From: WHSW01 sp963846165
GTDB taxonomy: Bacteria > Actinomycetota > Thermoleophilia > Solirubrobacterales > 70-9
Assembly (NCBI GenBank): GCA_963846165.1
Contig: CAWJUU010000005.1
Location: 372,001 to 436,000, forward strand
Direction: 5' to 3'
DNA: 64,000 nt
Each line of letters begins with the position of its first letter. Within the stretch, counting starts at the first letter, position 1. The position numbers and the translations under genes are program-made. Of this stretch, positions 42,537 through 50,978 are shown one piece after another. Below the pieces are notes generated by a model. The model was not told the DNA's origin. It worked only from the letters and a program-made list of their open reading frames with translations, and did no database searches.

Positions 42537-44047
42537 ACGGCCGACTCGACCCCGTCTCGCTCCAGGTCCTGGTCGGCGCCCTGCGCGCGGCCTGCGATGA
42601 GATGGGCGCGGTGCTCGTGCGCTCGGCGCACTCACCGAACATCAAGGAGCGTCGCGACTGCTCGACCGCGCTCTTCGACGCCGGCGGCGAGCTCGTGATG
42701 CAGGCCGAGCACATCCCGGTCCACCTCGGCTCGATGCCCGACGCAGTCGCCGCCGTGCTCGGCTTCGAGCAGCGACCCGGCGACCTCTGGATCCTCAACG
42801 ACCCCTACGCGGGCGGCACGCACCTGCCGGACATCACGCTGATCTCGCCGCTGTTCGCCGATCGAGCGCAGCCGATCGGGTTCGTCGCCAGCCGCGCCCA
42901 TCACGCGGACGTCGGCGGGCCGACCGCCGGCGGAATGCCCGCCCAGTCGACCCGGCTCGACCAGGAGGGAGTCGTGATCCCGCCGACCCGCGCCACCGAC
43001 GACGTCCTCGCCGAGCTGGCGAGCCGGATGCGAAGCCCTCCCGAGCGGCTCGCCGACCTGCGCGCCCAGCGGGCCGCCAACCTCACCGGCGAGCGTCGCG
43101 TCGCCGAGCTCGTCGGCCGCCTCGGCGCCGAAGGGCTCGCCGACGGGATGGCCGAGATCCTCGACTACGCCGAACGCCGCACTCGGGCGGCGCTCGCCGC
43201 GCTGCCGGACGGCGACTACGAGGCCGCGGACGTGCTCGAGGGTGGCGCCGACGGGTCGCGCGACCTCCACCTGCAGGTGCGCGCGACGATCGCCGGCGAG
43301 CGACTGCGGCTCGACTTCGCCGGTACCGAGAGCCAGGTCGAGGGCAACCTCAACTGCCCGCTGGCGGTGACCAAGTCGGCGGCCTTCTTCGCCGTCCGCG
43401 TGCTCACCGACCCCGACGCGCCACCCTCTGCGGGCGCCCACCGGCCGGTCGAGGTGATCGCGCCCGAGGGCTCGCTGCTCAACGCGCGCCCGCCCGCCGC
43501 GGTCGCAGCCGGCAACGTCGAGACCTCGAGCCGCGTCGCCGACCTGGTGATCGCGGCGCTCGCCGGCGCCGCACCCGCGCCCGCCCAGGGCCAGGGGACG
43601 ATGAACAACCTCACCCTCGCGGGTGACGGCTTTACCTACTACGAGACGATCGGCGGCGGGCAGGGTGCCTGTCCCGACGCCGACGGCCCGAGCGCGATCC
43701 ACGTCGCGATGTCGAACACGCTCAACACCCCCGTCGAGGCACTCGAAAGCGAGTATCCGTTGCGCGTCCGAGAGCTGGCGCTGCGCCGCGGGTCTGGGGG
43801 CGACGGCCTTCACCGCGGCGGCGATGGCGTCGTGCGCGAGCTCGAGGCGCTGGCGCCGATGCGCTTCACCCTGCTCAGCGAGCGTCGCCGCCACGCGCCG
43901 CGGGGACGCGCCGGCGGCGCCGACGGGGAGCCCGGGCGCAATCTGCTCAACGGCGACGCGTTGCCGTCGAAGTGCGCGGGCGAGCTCAGGCCCGGCGACC
44001 GGCTGCGGATCGAGACACCCGGCGGTGGCGGGCACGGCGCGCAGTAG
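42533..44047 (+). CDS. hyuB: hydantoinase/5-oxoprolinase subunit B
   Basis: This intact 504-residue protein has the subunit-B landmarks MNGRLDPVSLQVLVGALRAA, AHSPNIKERRDCSTALFDAG, LVMQAEHIPVHLGSMPDAVA, NDPYAGGTHLPDITLISPLF, SRAHHADVGGPTAGGMPAQS, GNVETSSRVADLVIAALAGA and ETIGGGQGACPDADGPSAIH. In characterised systems it forms a heteromer with subunit A to open hydantoin, N-methylhydantoin or acetone-type substrates with ATP hydrolysis. The exact substrate cannot be read from sequence. It is translationally coupled to hyuA; being intact beside a five-fold broken partner is notable. Confidence 0.88.
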   Translation: MNGRLDPVSLQVLVGALRAACDEMGAVLVRSAHSPNIKERRDCSTALFDAGGELVMQAEHIPVHLGSMPDAVAAVLGFEQRPGDLWILNDPYAGGTHLPDITLISPLFADRAQPIGFVASRAHHADVGGPTAGGMPAQSTRLDQEGVVIPPTRATDDVLAELASRMRSPPERLADLRAQRAANLTGERRVAELVGRLGAEGLADGMAEILDYAERRTRAALAALPDGDYEAADVLEGGADGSRDLHLQVRATIAGERLRLDFAGTESQVEGNLNCPLAVTKSAAFFAVRVLTDPDAPPSAGAHRPVEVIAPEGSLLNARPPAAVAAGNVETSSRVADLVIAALAGAAPAPAQGQGTMNNLTLAGDGFTYYETIGGGQGACPDADGPSAIHVAMSNTLNTPVEALESEYPLRVRELALRRGSGGDGLHRGGDGVVRELEALAPMRFTLLSERRRHAPRGRAGGADGEPGRNLLNGDALPSKCAGELRPGDRLRIETPGGGGHGAQ

Positions 44048-44116
44048 GCGGCGGCGAGCCAATCGTCGCGCCCGCCTGACGCGCGCATGCGACCTCTCGC
44101 AACTTTGCTCACAAAC

Positions 44117-44145
44117 TTGGAATTTGAGCATTCCTTGTCTAGACT
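44117..44145 (+). promoter_or_regulatory. putative sigma-70-like promoter
   Basis: TTGGAA (44117-44122) and TAGACT (44140-44145) have 17-base spacing in an AT-rich island (44098-44145) between hyuB and the DUF1802 gene, about 90 bases before the ATG. Confidence 0.45.
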
Positions 44146-44234
44146 CCGGTCCCTCACCGGGCCTGAGCGCTCCCCCGGGGCCATGTGCAGGCGCGGACAA
44201 GACGTTCACAAGACTCTCCCGAACCAACCAAGAA

Positions 44235-44860
44235 ATGCCTATTGCCTTCAAAGAGTGGGCCGTGACGGTACGCGCCCTGTCCGAGGGTGAGCAGTTGCTC
44301 ACGCTTCGCAAGGGTGGCATCCGCGAGGAGGACAAGCACTTCGAGCTCGAGCACGAGCAGTTCTTCCTCTACCCCACGTTCGACCATCAGCGCAACGACC
44401 TGGTGCGTGAGTCGCACCACCCCGAGCTTCGCCGCGCCCTCGAGGAGGGTGTCTGGCCCGACGAGGAGCCGCCCCCAGGGCGCTGCTTCAGGACGGCGGG
44501 ATCGCGCAGCCCGACCGGGTGCGGATCCGCGCCTGGGCCGAGGTCGCCGACCACTTCGAGACCGACGATCCCCGGATCGTGGACTCGCTGTCCCCGTACC
44601 ACGTCTGGACCCAGGACTACGCGAACAAGCGACTGCGGTGGAAGCGAACGCATCCGCTGCACGTGCTGCTGCTCCGGGTCCACCGGATCCCGCGGCCAGT
44701 CACCGTCCGCGTCAAGGACGAGTACCACGGGTGCCGTTCGTGGGTCGAGATCGACCGCGAGCTGCCCTTCGAGGGCACGCCGGTGATGGCGGACGAGGAG
44801 TTCGACCGCGCCGCCGCGGCTATTCGCGAGATCTGCAGCGCCGAGCCGGTCCTCGCCTGA
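44235..44860 (+). pseudogene. DUF1802 family protein, one frameshift
   Basis: MPIAFKEWAVTVRALSEGEQ, LLTLRKGGIREEDKHFELEH and EQFFLYPTFDHQRNDLVRES form the N-terminal half of DUF1802. After a shift in the CCCCC run near 44470 it continues RIRAWAEVADHFETDDPRIV, HVWTQDYANKRLRWKRTHPL and SWVEIDRELPFEGTPVMADE to 44860. The total of about 208 residues is the family length. DUF1802 proteins have no established function. One indel separates this from an intact gene. Confidence 0.75.
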
Positions 44861-44876
44861 GCGGAACAACCGCCGG

Positions 44877-45827
44877 GTGAGCTCCAGCATCTCCTTCGAA
44901 AACCGCGTCACGAGGGCGCGCCGGGCTCTGGTGCTCGGGATCGGCGGCGGCGGTGACGTCGTCGGCGCGCTCGCGCTGGCGCGCCGCTGCGAGCAGCTCG
45001 GGACCCCGTTCGTGCTCGGCGGGGTCGCCTGGGAGCGGATGCCGATCGACCCCCACCCCGGCCCGCGCCCGCAGCGCCAGATCGTCGGCGGCGACCCGCT
45101 CGGCCACTACGCCGTCCTCGCCGGCCCCGAGACCGCGACTCCCGAGGGCGTGCGCTTCTCCGAGGCCCACGTCGCCGGCCACCTCGGCGCGCCGACGGTG
45201 CTGATCGACGTCAGCGAGGGAGCCGGCGCCGCGGCCGACGGAATTGGGTCCGCGGCCGGGCTGCTCGGCTGTGACCTGGTGATCTACGCCGACGTCGGGG
45301 GCGACGCGATCGCCGCCGGCGACGAACCCGGGCTCGCGAGCCCGCTCTGCGATGCCGTGATGCTCGCCGCGGGGCTGCGGCTCGGCGGGCGCCTGGGCGC
45401 GATCCTGGCTGTGATCGGCGCCGGCTGCGACGGAGAGCTCGAGCCCGACGACGTGCTTGCGCGGGTCGCCGCGCTGGCCGCGGCCGGAGCCTGGATCGGG
45501 AGCTCGAGCGTCTCACCGGCGATCGCCGACGAGCTCGAGCGCGCGGCGCTGGCCTCGCACACCGAGGCGAGCATGCAGGTCGTCCGCTGCGCTCGCGGAG
45601 AGACCGGCATCGCGGAGATCCGCGGCGGGCGCCGCCAGGTGCGGCTCAGTCCGCTTGGCGCGATCGCTTTCTGCTTCGACCTCGCGGCAGCGGCTCCCGA
45701 GCTGCCGCTGGCAACAGCCGTGACGGACGCCGCGAACCTCGAGGACGCGCGTCTGGCACTGGCAGCGACGGGCCTGCGGACGGAGCTCGACTACGAGCGC
45801 GAGCGCGCTGCGGAGCGCAGCGGCTGA
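44877..45827 (+). CDS. DUF1152 family protein
   Basis: From a GTG start this 316-residue protein begins VSSSISFENRVTRARRALVL with GIGGGGDVVGALALARRCEQ, the glycine-rich N-terminus of DUF1152, followed by FVLGGVAWERMPIDPHPGPR, DLVIYADVGGDAIAAGDEPG and LASPLCDAVMLAAGL. The GGGGDVVGA loop and DxGGD motif suggest a nucleotide- or metal-binding Rossmann-like enzyme, but the activity is unknown. It follows the DUF1802 gene by 16 bases on the same strand. A short in-frame-looking tail (45841-45903) after its stop is not convincing as a gene. Confidence 0.75.
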   Translation: MSSSISFENRVTRARRALVLGIGGGGDVVGALALARRCEQLGTPFVLGGVAWERMPIDPHPGPRPQRQIVGGDPLGHYAVLAGPETATPEGVRFSEAHVAGHLGAPTVLIDVSEGAGAAADGIGSAAGLLGCDLVIYADVGGDAIAAGDEPGLASPLCDAVMLAAGLRLGGRLGAILAVIGAGCDGELEPDDVLARVAALAAAGAWIGSSSVSPAIADELERAALASHTEASMQVVRCARGETGIAEIRGGRRQVRLSPLGAIAFCFDLAAAAPELPLATAVTDAANLEDARLALAATGLRTELDYERERAAERSG

Positions 45828-45925
45828 TCGACGTCGGCCGGTGACAAAGCCCGAAATCCACTGGATCGACCGGCCGACGTTCCAGCAGGTCGTGCAGATC
45901 AAGTAGCGCCAGTAGGCTCGCCAAC

Positions 45926-46711
45926 GTGGCTTGGGTCGAGACCGAATCGCTCTCCTTCACCGCGCGGCATGAGACCGAGGACGAGGCCTGCGCGCAGCGC
46001 ACGCTCGATCGGCTCGAGGACCTGAGGTTGCGGCTCGAGGAGCGCTTTGACGATGCCCCCGGCGGGATCACCGTGATCGTCCACCCCTCCCCCGGCTGGC
46101 TCGCAGCGGCGCACCCGTTTCTGCCCGCGGCGCGGCTCGCCGCGGCGCCGGCCGGACGTCGCTACCTCGCCGGCTGGGCGATGGCCTCCGAGCTTCACAT
46201 CCTCAACGACGAGTTCACCGACCGCCGCGCCGCCGGCGAGGACTCGCTCGCGGCGCTGCGCGGCACTGCCGAGCGACTCTACGCGCAGATCGTGCTCGCG
46301 GCCAACAACGATCGCCTTCCCCCGCCATGGGGACCGCGGAAGTTCGGCCGCTACGTGCGCTGGGCATGGCTGATCGAGGGCGGCGCCCAGTACTTCGCCG
46401 GCCAGACGTCGCTCTTCCGCGCCGCGGTCAACACCCGCATGCGGCAGGGAAGCCCGCCCTCGTTCCCGCCCTCGGCCCGCGACGCGATCATCCTCGGAGG
46501 CACCGTCTTCGACCTGCTCGAGCGCGAGCGCGGCCCCGATGCCTGCGCTGTGCTCGTTTCCCGCCTGCGCCGCGAGGGCGCATCGAGGGCGATCGAGCTC
46601 GCCTTCGGGCAGCGGCCGCGCGAAGTCGAGCGCGAATGGCGGCGCCACCTGCGCGAGGACCTGCCCCGCGCGGGCACGCTCGACGAGCTGATCGACGAGA
46701 GCCCGTTCTGA
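45926..46711 (+). CDS. peptidase-MA-like hypothetical without the zinc motif
   Basis: This 261-residue protein starts at GTG (VAWVETESLSFTARHETEDE) and contains GGITVIVHPSPGWLAAAHPF, WAWLIEGGAQYFAGQTSLFR and GGTVFDLLERERGPDACAVL. The WL-x-EG-x-A-x-YFAG segment is the glutamate helix of gluzincin-like peptidase MA domains, but the preceding helix (LYAQIVLAANNDRLP) has no HExxH, so it is probably not a protease. There is no signal peptide. It lies in a run of plus-strand genes after DUF1152. Confidence 0.6.
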   Translation: MAWVETESLSFTARHETEDEACAQRTLDRLEDLRLRLEERFDDAPGGITVIVHPSPGWLAAAHPFLPAARLAAAPAGRRYLAGWAMASELHILNDEFTDRRAAGEDSLAALRGTAERLYAQIVLAANNDRLPPPWGPRKFGRYVRWAWLIEGGAQYFAGQTSLFRAAVNTRMRQGSPPSFPPSARDAIILGGTVFDLLERERGPDACAVLVSRLRREGASRAIELAFGQRPREVEREWRRHLREDLPRAGTLDELIDESPF

Positions 46712-46806
46712 GGCCGCCCGGCGACCGGCGCTTCCGTCCGGCGCCTCATCGACGCTGCCGTCGTGGGCTCGAGCGCCAGGCGCCCTCCCCGGCGGCGATC
46801 ATCGCG

Positions 46807-47350
46807 ATGATCGCGCTCAGCCTCGCGCTCGCCGGCACGGCGATCGCCCAGAACGGTCGAGAAGCTGAGCAAGTCGAAGGTCAAGTCGATCGCCCGCAAG
46901 CAGATCAACAGGGCCGCGCCGGGGCTCTCGGTCGCGAGCGCCCAAACCGCCGAGGACGCGGCGAACCTTGGCGGCTCGCCGCCGGGCGCGTTCGCGGCCT
47001 CCCGCGCCGAGCCCTACCACGAGGTCGGCGCCCCCGGCGAGCCGCCGTTCCTCAACGGCTGGGCGAACGCGAACCCGGACTTGAAGAGCACCGCCGGTTT
47101 CTACAAGGACCCCTGGGGGGTCGTCCATCTGAAGGGCGCCATCCAGCGGACCGGCGGCACCCAGTACATCTTCGAGCTTCCGGCCGGCTATTTGCCGGCC
47201 AAGGACCTGTGCCTGCCGACAGTGAGAGCGGCTCCCCTGCCCCCCGCCGCGACATATCTATGCATCAATACGGCTGGCGACGTCGGCGAGCAAGGCCTGC
47301 TGACGCCCGGCGAGTTCCTGCTCGACGGGTTGACCTTCCGCGCCGGCTGA
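46807..47350 (+). pseudogene. secreted hypothetical, one frameshift
   Basis: A signal-like MIALSLALAGTAIAQNG is followed, after a break near 46857, by VEKLSKSKVKSIARKQINRA, SVASAQTAEDAANLGGSPPG, AEPYHEVGAPGEPPFLNGWA, then STAGFYKDPWGVVHLKGAIQ, IFELPAGYLPAKDLCLPTVR and EFLLDGLTFRAG. The restored product of about 180 residues looks exported; AQTAEDAANLGG resembles the coiled anchor segments of phage-tail-like or surface proteins. The true start may lie upstream of this ATG. Function unknown. Confidence 0.55.
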
Positions 47351-47764
47351 GCCGGGTAACTTCGAGCGCACGGGCGTTCCGCTCGGGCTGGTGGCGTTCC
47401 GCTCGGGCCGGGGTGGGGCGCGAAGCCTGGTCGGTTTGCAGTGAGGGGGGAGTTGGGCTTGGCGCGGGCGCTTTCGGTCGGCCTCGGCCGCAATGGCGCT
47501 TTGTTGCCGCTATCCGGCAATTAGTCGCCAATCGGGGGCCCTCGGCCAGCGCGCCAACCCGCCTTTCGATCCCAGGTCGAGGTTGAGAGGAGTGTTGGTG
47601 CTCTATAGCGACAACAACCTCGGACTCGACGCCGAAGGACGGTTGAGGCCGGGGTTTACGACCTGCGCTCGCGCCCACGCCCTCCCTCACCGACAACGAA
47701 CCCCGCCTCGGGCCCGGCGAGGGCTCGAGCGGAACGCGCCGCGCCCCGAGCGCCCCGAGCGCGG
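47351..47764. other. 414-base intergenic region
   Basis: I see no supported gene here. It contains a 20-base tandem duplication around GGCGTTCCGCTCGGGC (47372-47408) and a modestly AT-richer patch (47585-47625). Short open frames exist but have no family similarity or ribosome site. Confidence 0.6.
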
Positions 47765-48283
47765 CTAGCTCGCCACCTGCGAGAGCGCCCAGACCAGCGC
47801 GGCGGCGACCGCGAGCGCGACCAGTAGCCAGAGCAGCAGTCGCAGCGGCCGCTCGTCGCCGGAATCGCCGTTCTCGAGTGGCTGCTCTCCGGTGTCGGCG
47901 AGCAGCTCTCGCGCCAACTCGTAGGCGGCCTCTCCGACGAGGATGTCGCGCGGGCCGGCGGCGAGGAAGTCGGGGACGTCGAAGCCGCGGGTGCGGCGCT
48001 CGACGCTGGGGATGCCCTGGTCGAGCAGGATGCCCTGGATCAGCTCGGCCTCGGAGAGGTTGCGGGCATAGGCAACCTTGACCAGGGCGCCCTCGGTGTA
48101 CTGCGGATTCACCTTGCGCGCCTTCTCATGAGCACCGGTGATCGGCTCCTCCTCGCCGCGGCCGACGTAGACGAGCGGCATCTCGCAGTCGGCGCAGAAG
48201 CGCTCGCTGAGCGGGTACTTGCGGGCGCAGGTCGGACAGGCGAGGGGCTCGACCTCGCTCGCGCCCCCGGTGTCATTCGACAA
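47765..48283 (-). CDS. zinc-ribbon, DUF2007-like membrane-anchored protein
   Basis: The TTG at 48283 (LSNDTGGASEVEPL) overlaps the end of the JAMM gene. The 172-residue protein has a zinc ribbon (ACPTCARKYPLSERFCADCE), a DUF2007-like domain (LVKVAYARNLSEAELIQGIL, LDQGIPSVERRTRGF, ILVGEAAYELARELLAD), and one C-terminal helix (LLLWLLVALAVAAALVWALS) that would place it on the cytoplasmic face of the membrane as a tail-anchored protein. DUF2007 is described as a putative signal-transducing domain. Tight overlap with the JAMM protease suggests they work together. Confidence 0.7.
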   Translation of the reverse strand: MSNDTGGASEVEPLACPTCARKYPLSERFCADCEMPLVYVGRGEEEPITGAHEKARKVNPQYTEGALVKVAYARNLSEAELIQGILLDQGIPSVERRTRGFDVPDFLAAGPRDILVGEAAYELARELLADTGEQPLENGDSGDERPLRLLLWLLVALAVAAALVWALSQVAS

Positions 48284-48665
48284 CGAGCTCGACCTCCTCG
48301 ACGTCGTTTCCCTCGATCTCGAACGCACGCACGGCCGCAGCGTCGGAATCCAGCGAGCAGATCACCCAGAGCGAGCCCGGCCAGTTGGCCGCCAGGTTGA
48401 TGTCGGTCTGCGACGGGCGCCCCTCCGTCTTCGGGTGCGAGTGAAAGATCGCCGGCTCCTCGCCACGGTCCTCGATCGCGTTGTGGATCCGGATCTGGTC
48501 GCGAGAGTCGATCATGAACCGCATCGGGCTCTCGTACGCGTTGCGGGCCCGGAAGTAGGCGGTGAAGCGGTCGCCCGAAACGGCGATCATCCCGCAGCAC
48601 TCGTTCGGCGCCTCGTCGCTCGCGTGGGCGACGAGCTCGTCATGCAGATCGCGTGAGATCACCAT
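48273..48665 (-). CDS. JAMM/MPN-domain metalloprotease (Mec+/JAB-like)
   Basis: This 130-residue protein has EAPNECCGMIAVSGDRF (Glu of the active site) and FHSHPKTEGRPSQTDINLA, the full JAMM motif H-x-H-x10-D preceded by the upstream Glu. Related bacterial proteins, such as mycobacterial Mec, cleave a small ubiquitin-fold sulfur carrier (CysO) and feed cysteine synthesis. No ThiS/CysO or CysM homologue is in this window. The gene overlaps the zinc-ribbon membrane protein downstream by 11 bases. Confidence 0.85.
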   Translation of the reverse strand: MVISRDLHDELVAHASDEAPNECCGMIAVSGDRFTAYFRARNAYESPMRFMIDSRDQIRIHNAIEDRGEEPAIFHSHPKTEGRPSQTDINLAANWPGSLWVICSLDSDAAAVRAFEIEGNDVEEVELVVE

Positions 48666-48686
48666 CGACGGCCGAGGCTAGCGGGA

Positions 48687-49490
48687 TCAGTACCAGGCTG
48701 AACTCGGGTCTCGTGGCGGCTCGTGCAGGTCACCGGCGGTGCGTCCGAGCAGGTCGGGATCGTCGCGGCCGAGCTCCCACAGCAGGTCGTCGAGCGGCGG
48801 CGGCGCCACCTCTGCCGCGACGGCGACGCGCTTGAAGGCGTCGCGGGTCGCGGCTCTGACCTGGTCGAGCTCGCCGGGCTCGACCAGCCCCGAGCGGAGT
48901 GCGAGCCGCATCAGGACATTGTCGGCCGACACCTCCCAGTGCTCGGGGTCGGCGACCTCGAGCCAGCCGCGGCGCTCGCAGATCTTCGCGAACAGCTGCG
49001 ACTTCTTGGCCAGCGGGTCCGAGTAGGCCGCAAAGCGCGCCAACCGGGCGAGCAGGCCGCCCGGGCCGCCGAGCCGGCGGTCCGCGGCGGCGAGCAGCGC
49101 CGTGGTTTCTCCCCCGTATTCGCGCTCGAGCCCGGTCGCGAGGTCGCGCCAGAGGGCGGCACGTTGCCCAGGATCGGCGACGGTCTCGCCGCCGATCCGG
49201 AAGGCGTCCGCGATCTCATCGGCGCCGACCTCGGCAAGTGAGCCGGCGCTCAACCAGCCGGGGCGGGCGGCCGCGAACCGCAGGGCGACGGCCCACATCA
49301 GCTCACTGCCGCGAAGCGGCCCCTCGCCGTCGACCAGGTGCGAGCCCTCGTAGCCGCTCTTGTGGTCGACCGCGCAGAGGAAGATCGCCGCGTCGGCGTC
49401 GGGGACGTGAGCGAAGTCGGGCGGCTCGTAGGTCGCGAGCAGCTCGCGCACGCGGTCGCTCGCCCGCTGCACGGCCTCGGGGTCGCTCAC
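48687..49490 (-). CDS. helical protein of unknown function, possible HhH glycosylase-like fold
   Basis: The GTG at 49490 (VSDPEAVQRASDRVRELLAT) is preferred because a longer frame runs into the VOC gene. The 267-residue all-helical protein has AIFLCAVDHKSGYEGSHLVD, RGSELMWAVALRFAAARPGW, FAAYSDPLAKKSQLFAKICE and WEVSADNVLMRLALRSGLVE. The KKSQLFAKI region and overall layout recall HhH-type DNA or queuosine glycosylases, but I cannot place it in a family with confidence. It sits between a VOC gene and the JAMM gene on the same strand (spacings 1 and 21 bases). Confidence 0.55.
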   Translation of the reverse strand: MSDPEAVQRASDRVRELLATYEPPDFAHVPDADAAIFLCAVDHKSGYEGSHLVDGEGPLRGSELMWAVALRFAAARPGWLSAGSLAEVGADEIADAFRIGGETVADPGQRAALWRDLATGLEREYGGETTALLAAADRRLGGPGGLLARLARFAAYSDPLAKKSQLFAKICERRGWLEVADPEHWEVSADNVLMRLALRSGLVEPGELDQVRAATRDAFKRVAVAAEVAPPPLDDLLWELGRDDPDLLGRTAGDLHEPPRDPSSAWY

Positions 49491-49491
49491 G

Positions 49492-49881
49492 TCAGACCTC
49501 GTATGTGGTGAGCTCGAGCTCGTGGCCGTCGGGATCGTCGAAGTAGAGCGAGTGGCTGATCCCGTGGTCGGAGAACTCCACCTCCAAGCCCTCGGCCGCG
49601 AGCGCCGCCCGCGCCTCGTCGAAGCCGGGGCGATCGACGCGGAAGGCGATGTGGAGGATCCTGACCGCGGGGCCCTCGGCGCCCTCGGGCACCGCGGAGC
49701 CGTCCCGGTCGCGATCGAAGATCGCAACGCCGCTGCCCCCGGCCGCCATCACCACCGGGACGTCCCATTCCGCATGCTCGCGCTCGAGCCCGAGGACATC
49801 GGCGTAGAAGCGCCGCGAGCGCTCGACGTCGGCAACCGCGATCGCGACGTGGTCGAGCCCCTCGTTGTTGAAGCGGGTCAT
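49492..49881 (-). CDS. VOC (glyoxalase-fold) protein
   Basis: This 129-residue protein reads MTRFNNEGLDHVAIAVADVE, RSRRFYADVLGLEREHAEWD, VRILHIAFRVDRPGFDEARA and SHSLYFDDPDGHELELTTYE. Two paired VOC modules carry His in GLDHVAI and ILHIAF and Glu in HELEL, the usual metal ligands. It could be a dioxygenase, lyase or fosfomycin-type resistance protein; the substrate is unknown. An ATG nine bases upstream is an alternative start. It is divergent from the first glycan-locus gene across 31 bases. Confidence 0.82.
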   Translation of the reverse strand: MTRFNNEGLDHVAIAVADVERSRRFYADVLGLEREHAEWDVPVVMAAGGSGVAIFDRDRDGSAVPEGAEGPAVRILHIAFRVDRPGFDEARAALAAEGLEVEFSDHGISHSLYFDDPDGHELELTTYEV

Positions 49882-49912
49882 CGGCGTCATCCGTTGTATA
49901 GCCTCGCCGATC

Positions 49913-50978
49913 GTGAGGCGCGTCCTGGTCACCGGGGGAGCCGGGTTCGTCGGCGCCAACATCAGCATCGCGCTGGCACGCGCGCACCCCGAGTGGGAGC
50001 TGGTGGCGCTCGACAACCTGCACCGGCCCGGCTCGGAGCTCAACCCCCCGCGACTCGAGGCGTCCGGGGTCGATTTCGTGCGCGCCGACGTCCGCGATCC
50101 CGATGCGCTTGCGAAGCTCGATCGGATCGACGCCCTGGTCGAATGCTCGGCCGAGCCCTCGGCGCTCGTCGGCATGAGCGGCGAGACGTCCTACCCGTTC
50201 GAGACCAACCTGGTCGGCGCCTATAACTGCCTCGAGCTCGCCCGCCGCGACGAAGCCGGCTTCATCTTCCTCTCGACCAGCCGCGTCTACCCCTACCGTG
50301 CGCTCTCGAAGCTGCGGCTCGAGCAGGCGGAGACGCGTTTCGAACTGGCGGCCGATCAGGCGCTCGACGGAGCCTCGCCGGATGGCATCTCCGAGAGCTT
50401 TCCGATGTCGGGCCCGCGGACGCTCTACGGCGCCACCAAGCTCGCCGCCGAGCTGCTGATTGCCGAGTACGAAGCGAACTTCGGCCTCCGCACGGTGATC
50501 AACCGCTGCGGGGTGATCGCCGGGCCGTGGCAGATGGGGCGCGTCGACCAGGGCGTGTTCACCTTCTGGCTCCTGCACCACCATTTCGAACGGCCGCTCA
50601 GCTACTTCGGCTACGGCGGTTCGGGTCGGCAGGTGCGCGACCTGCTACACGTCGACGACCTGATCGCGCTCGTCGACGAGCAGCTCGCAGAGATCGAGAG
50701 CTGGAGCGGCTTCGTCGGCAACGTCGGCGGCGGCCGCGGCGTTCAGTCTTTCGCTGCTCGAAGCGACGGACCTGTGCCGTGAGCTGACCGGCCACGAGGT
50801 GCCGATCGGCAAATCGGCCGCCGAGCGGGCGGGTGACGTGCCGCTCTACCTCTCCGATTGCTCGCTGCTCTTCGAGCGCACCCGCTGGCGGCCTCGACAC
50901 AGTCCGCGGACGGTGCTCGAGGACATCCATCGATGGCTGCTCTCGAACGAGGCAGGCGTGGCGGGAGCGCTCGGCTAT
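49913..50978 (+). pseudogene. NAD-dependent epimerase/dehydratase (extended SDR), frameshifted
   Basis: GTG start, VRRVLVTGGAGFVGANISIA (NAD-binding TGGxGFxG), FLSTSRVYPYRALSKLRLEQ, GPRTLYGATKLAAELLIAEY (catalytic YxxxK) and GRQVRDLLHVDDLIALVDEQ. Near 50745 the frame shifts and continues ATDLCRELTGHEVPIGKSAA and WRPRHSPRTVLEDIHRWLLS. It then reads straight into the glycosyltransferase because TATTTGAGG lacks a stop; one T fewer would give TGA overlapping the next TTG start. It is a sugar-nucleotide epimerase or dehydratase for glycan synthesis. Confidence 0.75.

Noticed and set aside
42632..44335. 567-codon minus-strand open frame opposite hyuB
   Set aside because: hyuB on the plus strand is a full-length, motif-complete protein; the antisense product has no family features.
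45841..45906. 22-codon open frame after the DUF1152 gene
   Set aside because: It is short, has no ribosome site and no family pattern; it may be a displaced C-terminus, but this is not supported.
47372..47408. CRISPR-like repeat
   Set aside because: There are only two adjacent copies of a GC-rich 20-mer with no spacers or cas genes.
47493..47768. 91-codon open frame in the 414-base gap
   Set aside because: The composition is Arg/Pro-rich shadow-like; there is no start signal or motif.
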